Below are positions 31,804-32,793 of a DNA stretch of 32,793 nt, piece by piece. Numbering within the stretch: the first letter of the stretch is position 1; each line of letters opens with the position of its first letter. The stretch is from contig JAETOX010000023.1 in NCBI GenBank assembly GCA_021771575.1, forward strand, positions 1 to 32,793. Direction: 5' to 3'. The notes under the pieces were generated by a model. The model was not told where the DNA came from. It searched no databases and saw only the letters and a list, made by a program, of their open reading frames with translations. A program made the position numbers and the translations under genes. Origin of the DNA: Bacteroides sp. (GTDB taxonomy: Bacteria > Bacteroidota > Bacteroidia > Bacteroidales > Marinifilaceae).

Positions 31804-32793
31804 ATGACAAAATTCTATTTTATCGCTCTCCTGATGCTGGCTGTAATGTCATGTAATCAGGCTCCTCAAACGACTGTTAAAGTTCATGTGGAGGGAGGAC
31901 AGGCAAACGTAAAACCTAAACTTGTCACAAAAGATTCTACTTATGTGATGGCGTTGGATTCGACAAATTCTGTAGTTTTTACTATGGCTGAAAACATTCA
32001 GCCCGGATATGCCAATGTACAATATGGAAGAATCAATATCCCGGTATATATAGAGCCCGGAAAAAGCTTCGAGGCTACGATCAAGATCGAAGGCCGTCAA
32101 GTTACTCCTGCTTTCACCGGCGAGGGAGCTAAAAAGAACGAATACCTGAATAGTGAAGCATTCAGATCTTTTTATCCGGATTTTAAATTGGACGAAGCTG
32201 CTTTTATCGCTGCTTTGGATGCACGACTGAAAAAATGTAATGAAAACCTGGATACCCTCGGTTTCGATCCTCTTTTTCACCAACAAGAAAAGAAAAGATT
32301 AAACTATTCGGTATACGGAATGTTGGCTTATTATCCTTCTTATCATCCTTACTATGCACAACCGCAGGAAAAAGATTATACTCCCTCGGAGGCTTATTAC
32401 AATAAGTTTGCTGCTGCTGTGGTGGAAGACGAATCTTTGATGAATATGCCGGAATATCAAGCTGCTCTTGAGGGATTGGTGGAAACTATGGCTTCTAAGG
32501 ATATGATTGCTTACAATACATTACAATATACTAAAAATCAATTGAATTTTGTAGAACAAAACTTTAAAAGTCCGGTAACTGCTGATTTCCTGGTAGACAA
32601 AATTGTTTCCGCATATGTAGGACGTTACGGTGTAGACAATCTGGCGGAATTCGAATCGGTTTATAATGCTAAAGTAACTAGCCCGAAGAAAAAAGCAGAA
32701 TTCAAAAAATTGTGTGATAAATGGGGCAAGATCGCTCAGGGACAGCCTTCTCCTACTTTCAAATATTTGGATATCGACGGCAAAGAAGTTAGC
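31804..32793 (+). CDS. DUF4369/TlpA-type thioredoxin lipoprotein, 3' truncated by the window
   Basis: The reading frame is open from the ATG at 31804 to the window edge (330 codons). MTKFYFIALLMLAVMSC is a signal with lipobox Cys17. Residues of about 22-110 are beta-rich and DUF4369-like (KVHVEGGQANVKPKLVTKDS, then INIPVYIEPGKSFEATI), a helical middle section follows (about 115-310), and the last visible residues, QPSPTFKYLDIDGKEVS, are the entry strand of an AhpC/TlpA thioredoxin domain. The active-site Cys pair must lie just beyond the window. It has the same architecture as the protein at 2977-4095 but stands outside a SusCD locus here. Confidence 0.85.
   Translation, partial: MTKFYFIALLMLAVMSCNQAPQTTVKVHVEGGQANVKPKLVTKDSTYVMALDSTNSVVFTMAENIQPGYANVQYGRINIPVYIEPGKSFEATIKIEGRQVTPAFTGEGAKKNEYLNSEAFRSFYPDFKLDEAAFIAALDARLKKCNENLDTLGFDPLFHQQEKKRLNYSVYGMLAYYPSYHPYYAQPQEKDYTPSEAYYNKFAAAVVEDESLMNMPEYQAALEGLVETMASKDMIAYNTLQYTKNQLNFVEQNFKSPVTADFLVDKIVSAYVGRYGVDNLAEFESVYNAKVTSPKKKAEFKKLCDKWGKIAQGQPSPTFKYLDIDGKEVS

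Noticed and set aside
31849-32286. 145-codon minus-strand ORF at the right end
   Set aside because: Fully antisense to the DUF4369/TlpA lipoprotein, whose frame has a signal peptide and domain patterns.

Overview
The window reads as a chromosomal segment of a Bacteroidales bacterium. The evidence is SusC/SusD outer-membrane pairs with DUF4843 and PKD-like lipoproteins, an RprX/RprY-type two-component pair, a DUF6266 protein, and many matches to the Bacteroidetes promoter (TTTG, 19-21 nt, TAnnTTTG). The lipoprotein set (SusD, DUF4843, PKD-like, TlpA thioredoxins) is the style I associate with Butyricimonas/Odoribacter (Odoribacteraceae); that family-level placement is inference. No rRNA, tRNA, CRISPR array, insertion sequence or origin was recognised.

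Layout. (1) 1-4110, plus strand: the end of a SusCD-type locus, with a SusD tail, DUF4843 lipoprotein, PKD-like lipoprotein and two thioredoxin-fold proteins, closed by an intrinsic terminator. (2) 4111-5890: a gene-poor stretch with hairpins, one DUF6266 gene and decayed fragments of a beta-propeller-like gene and a Sel1-repeat gene. (3) 5894-14103, minus strand: a complete second locus of the same class (SusC, SusD, DUF4843, PKD-like, YD-repeat-like lipoprotein), convergent with the first. (4) 14401-15920, minus: a MarR regulator and an ornithine-cyclodeaminase-family enzyme behind a consensus promoter carrying two palindromes. (5) 15996-17261, minus: a small leucine-rich-repeat protein and two tandem structured RNA genes, each with its own promoter motif and terminator; one is 6S-like. 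(6) 17380-24790, minus: housekeeping block with ktrA/trkA, pgk and a tight run DUF486-trkH/ktrB-aroB-aroA-tadA. (7) 24978-26856, plus: a compact AAA ATPase followed by a DUF4435 (TOPRIM-like) protein, the domain pairing seen in PARIS/OLD-type defence. (8) 26983-30460, plus: ruvB, then the rprX-like histidine kinase and rprY-like regulator, ended by a bidirectional terminator shared with convergent rpiB. (9) 31165-31728: a 187-codon reading frame broken by three stops. (10) 31804-end: a DUF4369/TlpA-type lipoprotein cut by the window edge.

How the parts fit. The two SusCD loci are predicted TonB-dependent uptake systems for unknown ligands; the left one is physically coupled to extracytoplasmic thioredoxins. 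KtrA and KtrB homologues lie on the same strand about 4.5 kb apart and probably form one potassium transporter. The most interesting non-housekeeping items are the ATPase/DUF4435 pair, the tandem RNA genes, the MarR promoter-operator and the decayed genes. All functions are inferred from reading the sequence; no database search was run.
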